A DNA stretch of 64,000 bases. Origin: Sphingomonadales bacterium. GTDB taxonomy: Bacteria; Pseudomonadota; Alphaproteobacteria; Sphingomonadales; Sphingomonadaceae. The position numbers and the translations under genes were made by a program. The notes below the pieces were generated by a model. It saw nothing but the letters and a program-made list of their open reading frames with translations. It did not search any database and was not told the origin of the DNA. The stretch is taken from contig JAIXPC010000002.1 of NCBI GenBank assembly GCA_027486415.1, positions 868,001 through 932,000 of the forward strand, written 5' to 3'. Shown here piece after piece: positions 9,249 through 18,581 of the stretch; position 1 is the first letter of the stretch; each line of letters begins with the position of its first letter.

Positions 9249-10412
9249 GTGACAACGCTCGCCCCTTACGCCACCCACTGGCAGCAGTCGCGCGGACGGC
9301 TCCACCCGGAGCCGGCGTCGGCCACGCGCAGCCCGTTCGCGCGCGATCGCGACCGCATTATCCATTCCGGCGCGTTTCGCCGGCTACGTTACAAGACGCA
9401 GGTGTTCGTCGCGCCCGATGGCGATCATTTCCGCGTGCGGCTGACGCACAGCCTGGAAGTGGCGCAGATCGCCCGCAGCCTCGCCCGCGCGCTCAACGTT
9501 GACGAGGATCTGACTGAGGCGCTGGCGCTGGCGCATGATCTGGGCCACCCGCCGTTCGGCCATAGCGGCGAGGATGCGCTGGAGGCAGTGATGGCGCCGT
9601 GGGGCGGCTTTGATCACAACGGCCATGCGCTGCGTATCGTGACGCGTCTTGAGAGCCGCTATCCGGGCTTTGATGGCCTCAACCTCAGCTGGGAAACGCT
9701 GGAAGGCCTGGCCAAGCACAATGGGCCGATCTTTGAACCCGGCTGGGCGCTGGCCGGGGTGAACGCGGCGTGGCCGCTCGATCTCGCCAGCCATGCCGGG
9801 CTGGAAGCGCAGCTGGCGGCGATTGCCGACGATATTGCCTATGACAATCACGACCTCGACGACGGTATCCGCGCCGGCCTGTTCGGGATCGAGGAGATTG
9901 CCGCCGCCGTGCCCTTCGTCGCCGATTGCTGGGCCGCCGTCACGCGGCGCTGGCCGGGCGTTTCGGCGCGGCGGCGGCTGGTGCCCGAGCTGGTGCGCGA
10001 ACAGATCGGGCGGATGGTGGCCGACCTGCTGACGACGACGCGTGCCGGCCTGGCGGGCATGGACTCGGTTGATGACGTGCGCCGCTGTGGCCGCACGCTG
10101 GCGCGGCTTTCCGACGGGCTGGCGGCCGAGGTGCGGGTGCTGAAGGCCTATTTGCGTGAGCATATGTATCGCGCGCCGCAGGTGGCGCGGCTGCGCGATC
10201 CGTCGGAAGAGGTGGTGAAGGGCCTGTTTGCCCGGCTGCATGGCGATCCGGCGCTGTTGCCCGGCGACTGGGCGGCGACCTGCCCAACCGATGAACCGGG
10301 CCGCGCCCGCCACGTTGGTGATTTCGTGGCTGGCATGACCGATCGTTACGCGCTGCGTTTGTATGAGCAACTGGTGGGGCCATCGCCCCTGCCGCGGGAG
10401 ATGGTGACATGA
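9249..10412 (+). CDS. dgt: Deoxyguanosinetriphosphate triphosphohydrolase-like protein
   Basis: RSPFARDRDRIIHSGAFRRLRYKTQVFV; HD motif ALAHDLGHPPFGHSGEDAL; GTG start. Confidence 0.93.
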   Translation: MTTLAPYATHWQQSRGRLHPEPASATRSPFARDRDRIIHSGAFRRLRYKTQVFVAPDGDHFRVRLTHSLEVAQIARSLARALNVDEDLTEALALAHDLGHPPFGHSGEDALEAVMAPWGGFDHNGHALRIVTRLESRYPGFDGLNLSWETLEGLAKHNGPIFEPGWALAGVNAAWPLDLASHAGLEAQLAAIADDIAYDNHDLDDGIRAGLFGIEEIAAAVPFVADCWAAVTRRWPGVSARRRLVPELVREQIGRMVADLLTTTRAGLAGMDSVDDVRRCGRTLARLSDGLAAEVRVLKAYLREHMYRAPQVARLRDPSEEVVKGLFARLHGDPALLPGDWAATCPTDEPGRARHVGDFVAGMTDRYALRLYEQLVGPSPLPREMVT

Positions 10413-11542
10413 GTGAGGTGCAGGGGTTCGTTGATCCGCGCTTTGAAGGGGTGCGGACGGCATTTGCAGCAGCGCTGGAGCGCGGCGACGATATCGGCGC
10501 GAGCTTTGCCGCCACCATCAACGGCGAACCGGTGATCGACCTGTGGGGCGGTTTCGCCGATGCGGAACGGACGCGGCCCTGGGAGAAAGACACGATCGTC
10601 AACGTCTATTCCACCACCAAGACGATGTGTGCGCTGACGGCGCTGTGGGTGGCGGATCAGGGCGAACTCGATTTCGGCCAGCGCGTGGCGCATTACTGGC
10701 CGGAGTTTGCGGCGGCCGGCAAGGCGGACGTGACGGTGGCGCAGTTGATGAGCCATTCCGCCGGCCTGTCGGGCTTTGCCGAACCGATGCAGCCGGATGA
10801 CCTGTATGACTGGGATCTGGTGTGTAGTCGGCTGGCGGCACAGGAGCCGTTCTGGGCGCCCGGCACCGCGCCGGGCTATCACGCCGTCACCCAGGGCTAT
10901 CTGGTGGGCGAAGTGGTGCGGCGCATCACCGGCAAATCGCTGGGGACGGTGTTTGCCGAGCAATTGGCCGGGCCGCTGGGCGCTGATTTCCACATCGGGC
11001 TGGACGCCGCCCACGATGGCCGCGTGGCCGATCTGGTGCCGCCGCCGCAGGGCGCCAGCATCAGCGACGGGCCGCAATCGCCGCTGGCGAAGAACATGGC
11101 GACCAACCCGCCCATCAATCCCGCCGATACGCGCACGCGCGGCTGGCGCGGGGCGGAAATCCCGGCGGCAAACGGCCAAGGCAATGCCCGCAGCGTCGCG
11201 GCCGTGCAGACGCTGATGGCCAATGGCGGCGTCGCCGGTGGCAAGCGGCTGCTGTCGGAAGCCGGGGTGCTGAAGGCGCTGGAGCTGCAGATCGAGGGGC
11301 AGGACCAGGTGCTGAACATGCCGGTGCGTTATGGCATGGGCTACGGCCTGCCCGGCCCGATGCGGCCACTGCCCAACCCCAACACCGTGTTCTGGGGCGG
11401 TTATGGCGGCAGCCTGGTGGTGTGCGACATGGATGCCCGCCTGTGCATGGCCTATGCGATGAACAAGATGGCCGGCACCACCGTGGGTGACATGCGCGCC
11501 GGGATGCTGATGGCCGGCGTGTGGGGGAGCCTGATGGCATGA
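10409..11542 (+). CDS. Serine hydrolase (class C beta-lactamase/esterase family)
   Basis: VYSTTKTMCALTALWVADQGELD (SxxK), LMSHSAGLSGF, C-terminal WGGYGGS. Confidence 0.88.
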   Translation: MSEVQGFVDPRFEGVRTAFAAALERGDDIGASFAATINGEPVIDLWGGFADAERTRPWEKDTIVNVYSTTKTMCALTALWVADQGELDFGQRVAHYWPEFAAAGKADVTVAQLMSHSAGLSGFAEPMQPDDLYDWDLVCSRLAAQEPFWAPGTAPGYHAVTQGYLVGEVVRRITGKSLGTVFAEQLAGPLGADFHIGLDAAHDGRVADLVPPPQGASISDGPQSPLAKNMATNPPINPADTRTRGWRGAEIPAANGQGNARSVAAVQTLMANGGVAGGKRLLSEAGVLKALELQIEGQDQVLNMPVRYGMGYGLPGPMRPLPNPNTVFWGGYGGSLVVCDMDARLCMAYAMNKMAGTTVGDMRAGMLMAGVWGSLMA

Positions 11543-12933
11543 AGCGCGCCCTGATTGCCCTGGCGCTGCTGGCCGCGCCGGCAGCCGCGCAAAACGCGCC
11601 CGATCCGCACCGGCTGGCGCTGGCGGCGGGATACAAGGCGGCGTTCCTGTGTTCGGGGCGCTGGAATGCCGGGCAGGGCGTGGACGCCATCACCCGTGAT
11701 GATCTGACCGGCATCTACCGCGAGTATCAGGATCTGATCGTCGAACTGCCGGCGACGATCGACGAAGCCGCGCGAACCGTTTCGGTGAAAATGCCGGGAT
11801 CGCTGCCGCCGCGCGTGGCGGTATGGCGACCGTTGCTGGGCTGCGCGCAGCTGCCGCCCGGCGCAGGGGAGGCTGCGGCGGCCGCCGTGCCGCGCCTGAC
11901 GCCTGATCTGGTGAAGCCCGATCTGGCGGTGACGGATGCGCGGGCCTGGCCGCTGGGCGATGCTGGCGCGGTGCAGCCGGTGAAGGATCGCCGCACGCGC
12001 GCCGCGCTGGACGGCGTGGTGGCCCAGGCCTTCACCGATGCCTTCCGAAGCGACAAGACGACGGCAGTGATAGTGATCCGCGGCGGGCGGATCATTGCGG
12101 AGCGGTATCGCGACGGCTGGACGATGCACACGCCGCAGCGCACCTGGAGCGTGGCAAAATCGCTGACGGCAACGCTGGTCGGCCGCGCCGTGCAGATGGG
12201 CATGGTGGACGTGACGCAGCCCGCCCCGGTGCCGGGCTGGAGCGCGCCGGGCGATCCGCGCGCGGCCATCACGTGGAGCCAGCTGCTGCGGATGAACAGC
12301 GGGCTGTGGACGGCGGGGCCGGGCAACCGCACCGATGAAGCCTATCTGGGTGGTGCCATGGTGGCGCAGACCGCCGCTACCATGCCGCTGGAACATGCGC
12401 CCGGCAGCCATTTCAATTACAGCAATAACGACATCATGCTGGCGGCGCTGGCGCTGTCACGGCGGCTGGGGCCGAGTGCGCTGGCCTTTCCCTTCACGGA
12501 ACTGCTGTGGAAGACCGGCATGACCCGCACGACGCCGGAAACCGATTGGCGCGGCGATTTCATCCTGTCGAGCCAGGTGTGGATGACGGCGCGTGACCTC
12601 GCCCGGCTGGCGCTGCTGTATCGCGATGGCGGCAAGGCGGGTGGGGAGCAGTTGCTGCCGCCGGACTGGCCGGCATTCGTGGAGCGCGCCGATGCCACCC
12701 AGCCTGCCGCTGGTCCCGGCTATGGCGCCGGTTTCTGGCGCTGGGGCGGGGCCGCCGGGCTGCCCGCCGGCACCTACGCAATGAACGGCAATCGTGGCCA
12801 ATATGCGGTGATTGTGCCGGCACATGACATCATCGTGATCCGGCGCGGTTTCGATCACCTGGGTGCGGCCTTCGATATGCCGCGCTTTGCGGCTGCGGTG
12901 GTGCAGGCGGTGACGGCGCGGAACAAGAAATAA
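11539..12933 (+). CDS. Secreted serine hydrolase (beta-lactamase-like)
   Basis: Signal peptide; TWSVAKSLTATLVGRAVQMG (SxxK), LLRMNSGL, HFNYSNNDIMLAALALSRRLG. Confidence 0.88.
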   Translation: MKRALIALALLAAPAAAQNAPDPHRLALAAGYKAAFLCSGRWNAGQGVDAITRDDLTGIYREYQDLIVELPATIDEAARTVSVKMPGSLPPRVAVWRPLLGCAQLPPGAGEAAAAAVPRLTPDLVKPDLAVTDARAWPLGDAGAVQPVKDRRTRAALDGVVAQAFTDAFRSDKTTAVIVIRGGRIIAERYRDGWTMHTPQRTWSVAKSLTATLVGRAVQMGMVDVTQPAPVPGWSAPGDPRAAITWSQLLRMNSGLWTAGPGNRTDEAYLGGAMVAQTAATMPLEHAPGSHFNYSNNDIMLAALALSRRLGPSALAFPFTELLWKTGMTRTTPETDWRGDFILSSQVWMTARDLARLALLYRDGGKAGGEQLLPPDWPAFVERADATQPAAGPGYGAGFWRWGGAAGLPAGTYAMNGNRGQYAVIVPAHDIIVIRRGFDHLGAAFDMPRFAAAVVQAVTARNKK

Positions 12934-12953
12934 CCAAATAGGCACATTAATGC

Positions 12954-12982
12954 TTGACTAGCGTAACGCTATTGGTTATAGA
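12954..12982 (+). promoter_or_regulatory. Candidate sigma70-type promoter driving the GTA/prophage-like cluster, with palindrome in the spacer
   Basis: TTGACT (12954-12959), 17-bp spacer, TATAGA (12977-12982); TAGCGT-A-ACGCTA dyad at 12959-12971; about 75 nt upstream of the first cluster ORF. Confidence 0.6.
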
Positions 12983-13056
12983 TTCGGCATGGTCGCAAAA
13001 GACCGCCCGCATCAAGGGTGGCGGCGGCATCTGATCCCCCCAGCGGGAGAGAGTTC

Positions 13057-13539
13057 ATGCCTTTCGAAGACGCGCCGGTGGCGAAGCTGCCGCGGTATCG
13101 CCATCGCCCCGGTTCACGGCTGGCGGTGAAGATGATCGGCCGTCGCAAGGATCGGCTGGCCTTTCTGGAGCAGCTGGCGCGCTGCGGCGATCCCGCCGTG
13201 GCTGCCGATCAGGCGGGTCTGCCGCTGTTCGAAGCCTTCCGCTATCGCGATGCCGACCCGAATTTCGGTGCGGAATGGCAGGCGGCGGTGAACTATGCCT
13301 GGGAACGGGTGGAAAGCCGCGTTCTCGCCGCCCTGCTGGGCCAGTTGGCAGACGGCGAAGTGCCTGCGGCGGTGGGCAATGGTGCCGGGCAGATCGATAC
13401 CAGGCTGGCGCTGGCTATCGTCAATCGCCGCGAAAAGCCGGTGGCGGTGACCGGCGGACGCCCCGCCGATGGCGCCGGCGCCGCGCGGCTGAGGGCCGAA
13501 CTTCGCGCCCTTGCTGGCCTGACTGACACCAAGAAATAA
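13057..13539 (+). CDS. Small terminase-like (GTA gp1-like position)
   Basis: ATG 13057 after GGGAGAGAG; MIGRRKDRLAFLEQLARCGDPAVAADQAGLPLFEAFRYRDADPNFGAEWQAAVNYAWE HTH-like; immediately precedes TerL. Confidence 0.6.
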   Translation: MPFEDAPVAKLPRYRHRPGSRLAVKMIGRRKDRLAFLEQLARCGDPAVAADQAGLPLFEAFRYRDADPNFGAEWQAAVNYAWERVESRVLAALLGQLADGEVPAAVGNGAGQIDTRLALAIVNRREKPVAVTGGRPADGAGAARLRAELRALAGLTDTKK

Positions 13540-13602
13540 CCGTTCCGGCACGTCCGGTCCCTGTTCCCACACGCCTGTGCGGCGTGAACGGAGACGACTG
13601 CC

Positions 13603-14916
13603 ATGACGGTTTCGCCCGACGACATCCCGCTGATCGAGATCTTCCGGCGCCTGTCGCCCGCCCGCCGCCAGAGTTTCCTGCGCCGTTTTGGCGAGGATCT
13701 GGTGCTGGACACCTTCATGGGCTCGGCCAGCCTCAGGCTCGCGCAGCGGCCGCCGGCGGGGGAATGGAGCATCTGGGTGATCCTGGCCGGGCGCGGATTT
13801 GGCAAGACGCACGCCGGGGCGGAATGGGTGCATGCCCGTGCCGCCGGCAACCGGCCGCGCCGCATTGCGCTGGTGGCGCCGACGCTGGACGTGGCGCGCG
13901 CGGTGATGGTGGAGGGGGAATCCGGCCTGATGGCGCGGCTGCCGCCGGGCCAACGCCTGATCTGGCACCCCAGCACCAAGCTGCTGAAATGGTCGAACGG
14001 CAGCGAGGCCCGGCTCTATTCCGGGGCAGAGCCTGACGGCCTGCGCGGCGGCCAGTTCGATTATGCCTGGGGCGATGAATTCGCCCATTGGCCGGGGGGT
14101 GAGGACACGCTGATGAACCTCAGGATGGCGACCCGGCTGGGGACCCTGCCGCAGATGCTGCTGACCACGACGCCGCTGCCGCTGGCCTGGTTGAAGGCGC
14201 TGATTGCCGAGCCGGACGTGGTGATCACGCGCGGCGGCACCGAAGACAATGCTGCCCATCTGCCAAGAACCTATCTGGCACGCTTGCAGCGGCGCTTTGG
14301 TGGCACAGCGACGGGCCGGCAGGAACTGGCAGGGGAAATTGTCGAGGATCTGGAAGGCGCGCTGTGGACGCGCGCCCTGATTGATCGCCAGCGGGTGATC
14401 ACGGCGCCCGCGCCGGTGCGGGTGGTGGTGGGCGTTGATCCGCCGGCCGGTGCGGGCACCTGCGGGATCGTCGTCGCGGCGCTGGCCGGCGACGGCCATG
14501 CCTATGTGCTGGATGATGCGAGTGTGAGCGGCCAGCGCCCGGAACAATGGGCGCGGGCCGTGGTGAAGGCCGCCGATCGCTGGCAGGCGGACCGGGTGAT
14601 TGCCGAGGTCAACCAGGGCGGTGCGATGGTGACGGCGATGCTGAAATCGGTCGATGCCGCATTGCCGGTGCAACCCGTGCACGCGGCGCGCGGCAAGGTC
14701 GCCAGGGCCGAACCGGTGGCCGCGCTCTATGGCGAGGGGCGGGTGTTTCATGCCGGCGTGTTTCCGGCGCTGGAAGATCAGTTGTGCGGCCTGTTGAACG
14801 ATGGCCGCTTTGCCGGACCGAGCGCGTCGCCCGACCGCGCCGATGCCGCGGTGTGGGCGCTGACCGCGCTCCTGCTGGGAGCGCGCGCCGCGCAGCCCGG
14901 CATCCGCAAACTTTGA
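13603..14916 (+). CDS. Terminase large subunit / DNA packaging ATPase
   Basis: Walker A ILAGRGFGKTHAGAEWV; YAWGDEFAHWP Walker B-like; nuclease region VVVGVDPPAGAGTCGIVVAALAGDG...VIAEVNQGGAMV...AVWALTALL. Confidence 0.93.
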   Translation: MTVSPDDIPLIEIFRRLSPARRQSFLRRFGEDLVLDTFMGSASLRLAQRPPAGEWSIWVILAGRGFGKTHAGAEWVHARAAGNRPRRIALVAPTLDVARAVMVEGESGLMARLPPGQRLIWHPSTKLLKWSNGSEARLYSGAEPDGLRGGQFDYAWGDEFAHWPGGEDTLMNLRMATRLGTLPQMLLTTTPLPLAWLKALIAEPDVVITRGGTEDNAAHLPRTYLARLQRRFGGTATGRQELAGEIVEDLEGALWTRALIDRQRVITAPAPVRVVVGVDPPAGAGTCGIVVAALAGDGHAYVLDDASVSGQRPEQWARAVVKAADRWQADRVIAEVNQGGAMVTAMLKSVDAALPVQPVHAARGKVARAEPVAALYGEGRVFHAGVFPALEDQLCGLLNDGRFAGPSASPDRADAAVWALTALLLGARAAQPGIRKL

Positions 14917-14935
14917 ACCTGAAAGGTTAGATGCC

Positions 14936-16057
14936 ATGCGATTGCCGTTTGTGCGGACGAAGTCCGTCGCGCCTGCTTCTGGCCCGCGCATTCCGAGCTG
15001 GGCGACGCCGCTGCGCGATGAGCCCGCCGGCTATGCCGGGCAGGTGCAGGCGGCGTTCCTGGCCAACCCGGTGGCGGCGCGCGCCATCCGCATGATCACC
15101 GAAAATGCCGGCAGCGCGCCGGTGGTCAGCACGCCGGCCGGGCATCCCGCCGTGGAACTGCTCCGCAGCTGCGGCTTTGGCGCCTCTGGCCCCGGTCTGC
15201 TGGAGACCCTGGCCGGGCATATGTTGCTGCACGGCAACGCCTTTGTGGACGTGGCCGTGGGCCATGATGGCCTGCCGGCGGCGCTGTTTGCGCTGCGCCC
15301 GGAACGGGTGAGCATCGAGGTTGATGACGAGGGCTGGCCAGCGACCCACGTCTATCGCGCTGGCTCTGCCGTCAGGCGTTATCCGGTGGGCGGCGACGGG
15401 GGTCTGCTCCACATCCGCAGTTTCCATCCGACCGATGATCATCATGGCGCCGGCTGCCTGGGCGCTGCGGCGAGCGCGGTGGCAGTGCACAACGCGGCGA
15501 CGACATGGAACAAGGCGCTGCTTGACAACGCGGCGCGGCCCAGTGGGGCCCTTGTGTACCAGCCTGGTGACGGATCGACGCTGAGCCCGGATCAGTACAG
15601 CCGCCTCCGGACGGAGATGGAGGCCGCCTTTGCCGGCGCGGCCAACGCCGGGCGGCCGATGCTGCTGGAAGGCGGATTGAGCTGGCAGGCGTTGAGCCTC
15701 TCACCCGCCGAGATGGATTTTGCCGGCATGCGGGAGGCGGCGGCGCGCGACATCGCGCTGGCGCTGGGCGTGCCGCCGCTGCTGCTGGGCCTGAAGGGTG
15801 ACAACACCTTTGCCAATTACCGCGAGGCCAATGTTGCGCTGTGGCGGCTGACCCTGCTGCCGCTGCTGGCCCGCCTGCTGGGGGCGCTTTCGGCGCATCT
15901 GCAGTGGTGGTGGCCCGGCCTTTCCCTGCGTGTCGATCGCGATGCGGTGCCGGCGCTTTCGGAAGATCGCGAACGGCTGTGGGCGCAGGTGAGCGGGGCG
16001 GATTTCCTCGATCCGGCCGAAAAGCGGCGGATCCTCGGGCTGGAGGACGGACAATGA
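14936..16057 (+). CDS. HK97-type phage portal protein
   Basis: ANPVAARAIRMITENAGSAP...HGNAFVDVAVGHDGLPAALFALRPERVSIE...REAAARDIALALGVPPLLLGLKGDNTFANYREANVALWR. Confidence 0.92.
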   Translation: MRLPFVRTKSVAPASGPRIPSWATPLRDEPAGYAGQVQAAFLANPVAARAIRMITENAGSAPVVSTPAGHPAVELLRSCGFGASGPGLLETLAGHMLLHGNAFVDVAVGHDGLPAALFALRPERVSIEVDDEGWPATHVYRAGSAVRRYPVGGDGGLLHIRSFHPTDDHHGAGCLGAAASAVAVHNAATTWNKALLDNAARPSGALVYQPGDGSTLSPDQYSRLRTEMEAAFAGAANAGRPMLLEGGLSWQALSLSPAEMDFAGMREAAARDIALALGVPPLLLGLKGDNTFANYREANVALWRLTLLPLLARLLGALSAHLQWWWPGLSLRVDRDAVPALSEDRERLWAQVSGADFLDPAEKRRILGLEDGQ

Positions 16058-16359
16058 CCGGTATCCTGGAAGGGCTGTTGGCGCAGGCCGAAGCACAGGG
16101 CGCGGCGCGCGTGACGTTGCAGGCCATCGTGGAGGAGGGCGCCGAAGCCGGGGCCGAGCGCGCCCTGAAGCGGCTGGGCCTGATGGACGAGCGCGCCGGC
16201 GATGATGTGCGCGAACTGCGCCAGCTGGTGCAGGGCTGGCGCGACATCAAGAAATCGGCGCTGCGGTCCCTCGTCGGTTGGGCGTCGCGCACGGTGGTGG
16301 CGCTGCTGTTGCTGGGGCTGAGTTTCAAGCTGGGCCTGTTGCAGGGTGGTCGGCCATGA
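16054..16359 (+). CDS. Small GTA gp4-like protein (DUF6127-like) with C-terminal hydrophobic helix
   Basis: MTGILEGLLAQAEAQGAARVTLQAIVEEGAEAGAERALKRLGLMDERAGDDVRELRQLVQGWRDIKKSALRSLVGW; between portal and protease. Confidence 0.6.
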   Translation: MTGILEGLLAQAEAQGAARVTLQAIVEEGAEAGAERALKRLGLMDERAGDDVRELRQLVQGWRDIKKSALRSLVGWASRTVVALLLLGLSFKLGLLQGGRP

Positions 16360-16766
16360 GCGCGCTGCGGATCGCCGGCTATGCGTCGGTGTTCGCGCTG
16401 CCCGATGCCAGCGGCGACGTGGTGATGCCCGGTGCCTTTGCGGGCGCTGCGGCCCCGGTGCCGCTGCTGTGGCAGCATCAGCCCCACGAACCGATCGGGT
16501 TCGTCGACAGCCTGGCAGAGGATGCACGCGGCCTCAGGATCACCGCCACCATCGTTGATGAAGGCCGCGGCGGGCAGGCGGCGGCGCTGGTGCGGGCCGG
16601 CGCGATGACGGGATTGAGCTTTGGATACCGGGTCAAGGCCGCCAGCCCGGCCCGGGGTGGCCGCCGCCTGGAGCGGATCGAACTGGTTGAGGTGTCACTG
16701 GTGACCTTCCCGATGCAGCGGGAGGCACGGGTGCTGGGCTGGCAAGAGGAGCAGACGCATGGTTGA
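16356..16766 (+). CDS. HK97-family prohead protease
   Basis: LRIAGYASVFALPDASGDVVMPGAFA...PLLWQHQPHEPIGFVD...GLSFGYRVKAA...RRLERIELVEVSLVTFPM. Confidence 0.93.
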   Translation: MSALRIAGYASVFALPDASGDVVMPGAFAGAAAPVPLLWQHQPHEPIGFVDSLAEDARGLRITATIVDEGRGGQAAALVRAGAMTGLSFGYRVKAASPARGGRRLERIELVEVSLVTFPMQREARVLGWQEEQTHG

Positions 16767-17763
16767 AGTGAAATCGGAAATGCTGGCCGCCGTATTCGAC
16801 GCGGCCGAAGTGGGCACGGCCACGGTGGAAACGCCGCTGGCACGCCCGGCGCTGGAGGCCAAGGCCGCCACCATCACGCCGCCGGCCAAGGGCGGTTCGG
16901 CGGTGCCGCTGGACATCGATGCGGTGATCAACCGCGTGTTGCTGGCCGCATCGCCGATCCGTTCGATCGCGCAGGTGGTGGATATCGGTTCGGCCAATTA
17001 TCGCCGGCTGATCACCACCAGTGGCGTCGTTTCGGGCTGGGTTTCGGAAACGCAGGCGCGTCCCGAGACGGACACGCCGAATTTTTCGGAAATCGCGCCG
17101 CCGATGGGCGAGCTTTACGCCAATCCCGCCGCCAGCCAGGCGATGCTGGATGATGCCGGCTTCAACGTGGAAGCCTGGTTGGGCGAGGAGATCGGCCGCG
17201 AATTTGCCCGCGCCGAAGGCGTGGCGTTCGTGACGGGCGATGGCGTCAACAAGCCGCGCGGGTTTTTGAACGCCCCCAATGCCGCCACGGCGGACGCCAC
17301 GCGCCCGTTCGGCACGTTGCAGTTCCTCACCTCGGGCGCGGCGGGGGGCTTTGCTGCCACCAACCCGCAGGATCGCCTGATCGACATGGTGCACGCGCTG
17401 GCCAGCCCCTATCGCCAGGGCGCGGTGTGGGTGATGAACAGCGCCACGCTGGCACGCATCCGCAAGTTCAAGACGACCGATGGCGCCTTCATCTGGCAGC
17501 CGGGCCTGGGGCCGGAACAGCCGCAGACGCTGCTGGGCCATCGCGTCGTCGAGGTGGATGCCATGCCCGACGTGGCCGCTGACAGCCTGTCGATCGGGTT
17601 TGGCAATTTCCAGGCCGGTTACCTGATCAGCCAGCGCGCCGAGACCACGGTGCTGAAGGACCCGTATTCCAACAAGCCCTATGTGCATTTCTATGCCACC
17701 AGGCGGGTTGGCGGTGCGGTGCTGGACAGCCGCGCCATCAAGCTGATGCGCTTTGCCGTGTGA
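16759..17763 (+). CDS. HK97-fold major capsid protein
   Basis: SPIRSIAQVVDIGSANYRRLITTSGVVSGWVSETQARPETDTPNFSEIAPPMGELYANPAASQAMLDD...FVTGDGVNKPRGFL...DPYSNKPYVHFYATRRVGGAVLDSRAIKLMRF. Confidence 0.94.
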   Translation: MVEVKSEMLAAVFDAAEVGTATVETPLARPALEAKAATITPPAKGGSAVPLDIDAVINRVLLAASPIRSIAQVVDIGSANYRRLITTSGVVSGWVSETQARPETDTPNFSEIAPPMGELYANPAASQAMLDDAGFNVEAWLGEEIGREFARAEGVAFVTGDGVNKPRGFLNAPNAATADATRPFGTLQFLTSGAAGGFAATNPQDRLIDMVHALASPYRQGAVWVMNSATLARIRKFKTTDGAFIWQPGLGPEQPQTLLGHRVVEVDAMPDVAADSLSIGFGNFQAGYLISQRAETTVLKDPYSNKPYVHFYATRRVGGAVLDSRAIKLMRFAV

Positions 17764-17769
17764 TCCCCC

Positions 17770-17805
17770 GGTGCCGCCGCGCTGGTGATCCGGCGCGGCG
17801 GCACC
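17770..17805 (+). promoter_or_regulatory. Perfect 13-bp hairpin immediately downstream of the capsid stop codon
   Basis: GGTGCCGCCGCGC (17770-17782), 10-nt loop, GCGCGGCGGCACC (17793-17805); no U-tract. Confidence 0.7.
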
Positions 17806-17868
17806 ACCCCCGATTGTCGCAACATCGATCACGCCCCGGCCAGCTGGCCGCCGGGCCGGAGACCGCCC

Positions 17869-18360
17869 ATGCCCAACAATATCACCGCCCCTGCCGGGGG
17901 CACGATCTTTGCCACCGACGATGTGGGCGGCGTGCATTACCCGTTCGCCAAGCTGGCCTTTGGCGCCGAGGACGTGGCGGTGGCGGTGGCCGATGCGGCT
18001 GGCGCGCGCCTGCCGGTGGCGGTGGGCGGCACGGTAAGCGTGGCTGGCGCGGTGACGGTGCCGACCATCGCCACCACCACCCGCGCCTATGATTATGCCG
18101 GTGGCCAGCGCCTGACCACCACTGGCGCCGGCCAGGTGCGTTCGGCGGCGGTGCTGGCGACCGAAGTGCTGCTGCACGCATCGGTGCGCGGGTTTTTCCG
18201 GGTGGGTGACGCTGCCGTGGCGGCGAGCGTGGGCGCCGGATCGATCCCGCTGGAAACGGGTGAGAAATTCCACCTGCGGCTGGTGAGCGGCCAGTTCGTC
18301 AGTTTCGTGCGCGACGGCGCCAGCGATGGCAGCCTGACCATCATGCCGGTGCTGGCATGA
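17869..18360 (+). CDS. Hypothetical, beta-rich (decoration/fiber-associated candidate), first ORF of inserted cassette
   Basis: MPNNITAPAGGTIFATDDVGGVHYPFAKLAF...FFRVGDAAVAASVGAGSIPLETGEKFHLRLVSGQFVSFVRDG; position after capsid. Confidence 0.6.
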   Translation: MPNNITAPAGGTIFATDDVGGVHYPFAKLAFGAEDVAVAVADAAGARLPVAVGGTVSVAGAVTVPTIATTTRAYDYAGGQRLTTTGAGQVRSAAVLATEVLLHASVRGFFRVGDAAVAASVGAGSIPLETGEKFHLRLVSGQFVSFVRDGASDGSLTIMPVLA

Positions 18361-18581
18361 TCAGCCTGGGGCGCGTTGGCGCGGTGGGCGGATCGCGCGG
18401 GCGCGCCATCATGGCCGCCCCGGATTTCGCACTGTCAGGAACGACGGTGGCAACGACATGGGGCGTCGTCACTGTGGGCACGCTGACCCCGATCAACGCG
18501 CCCCCAGGGGCTTATTTCCTGCTGGTTGAGGGCACCGCTGCCAGCGGTGACGAAGCCGGCCTTGCGGTGGTGAACGGCTGA
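18357..18581 (+). CDS. Small hypothetical cassette protein
   Basis: 74-aa ORF with 4-bp overlap upstream and 1-bp overlap with the downstream ATG. Confidence 0.5.
   Translation: MISLGRVGAVGGSRGRAIMAAPDFALSGTTVATTWGVVTVGTLTPINAPPGAYFLLVEGTAASGDEAGLAVVNG

Noticed and set aside
13570-13586. Small hairpin CACGCC-TGTGC-GGCGTG before TerL
   Set aside because: Only a 6-bp stem without a U-tract; common by chance in GC-rich DNA.
13114-14991. 625-aa minus-strand ORF across the small terminase and TerL genes
   Set aside because: Antisense shadow ORF; the translation lacks recognisable domains and crosses two well-supported plus-strand genes.
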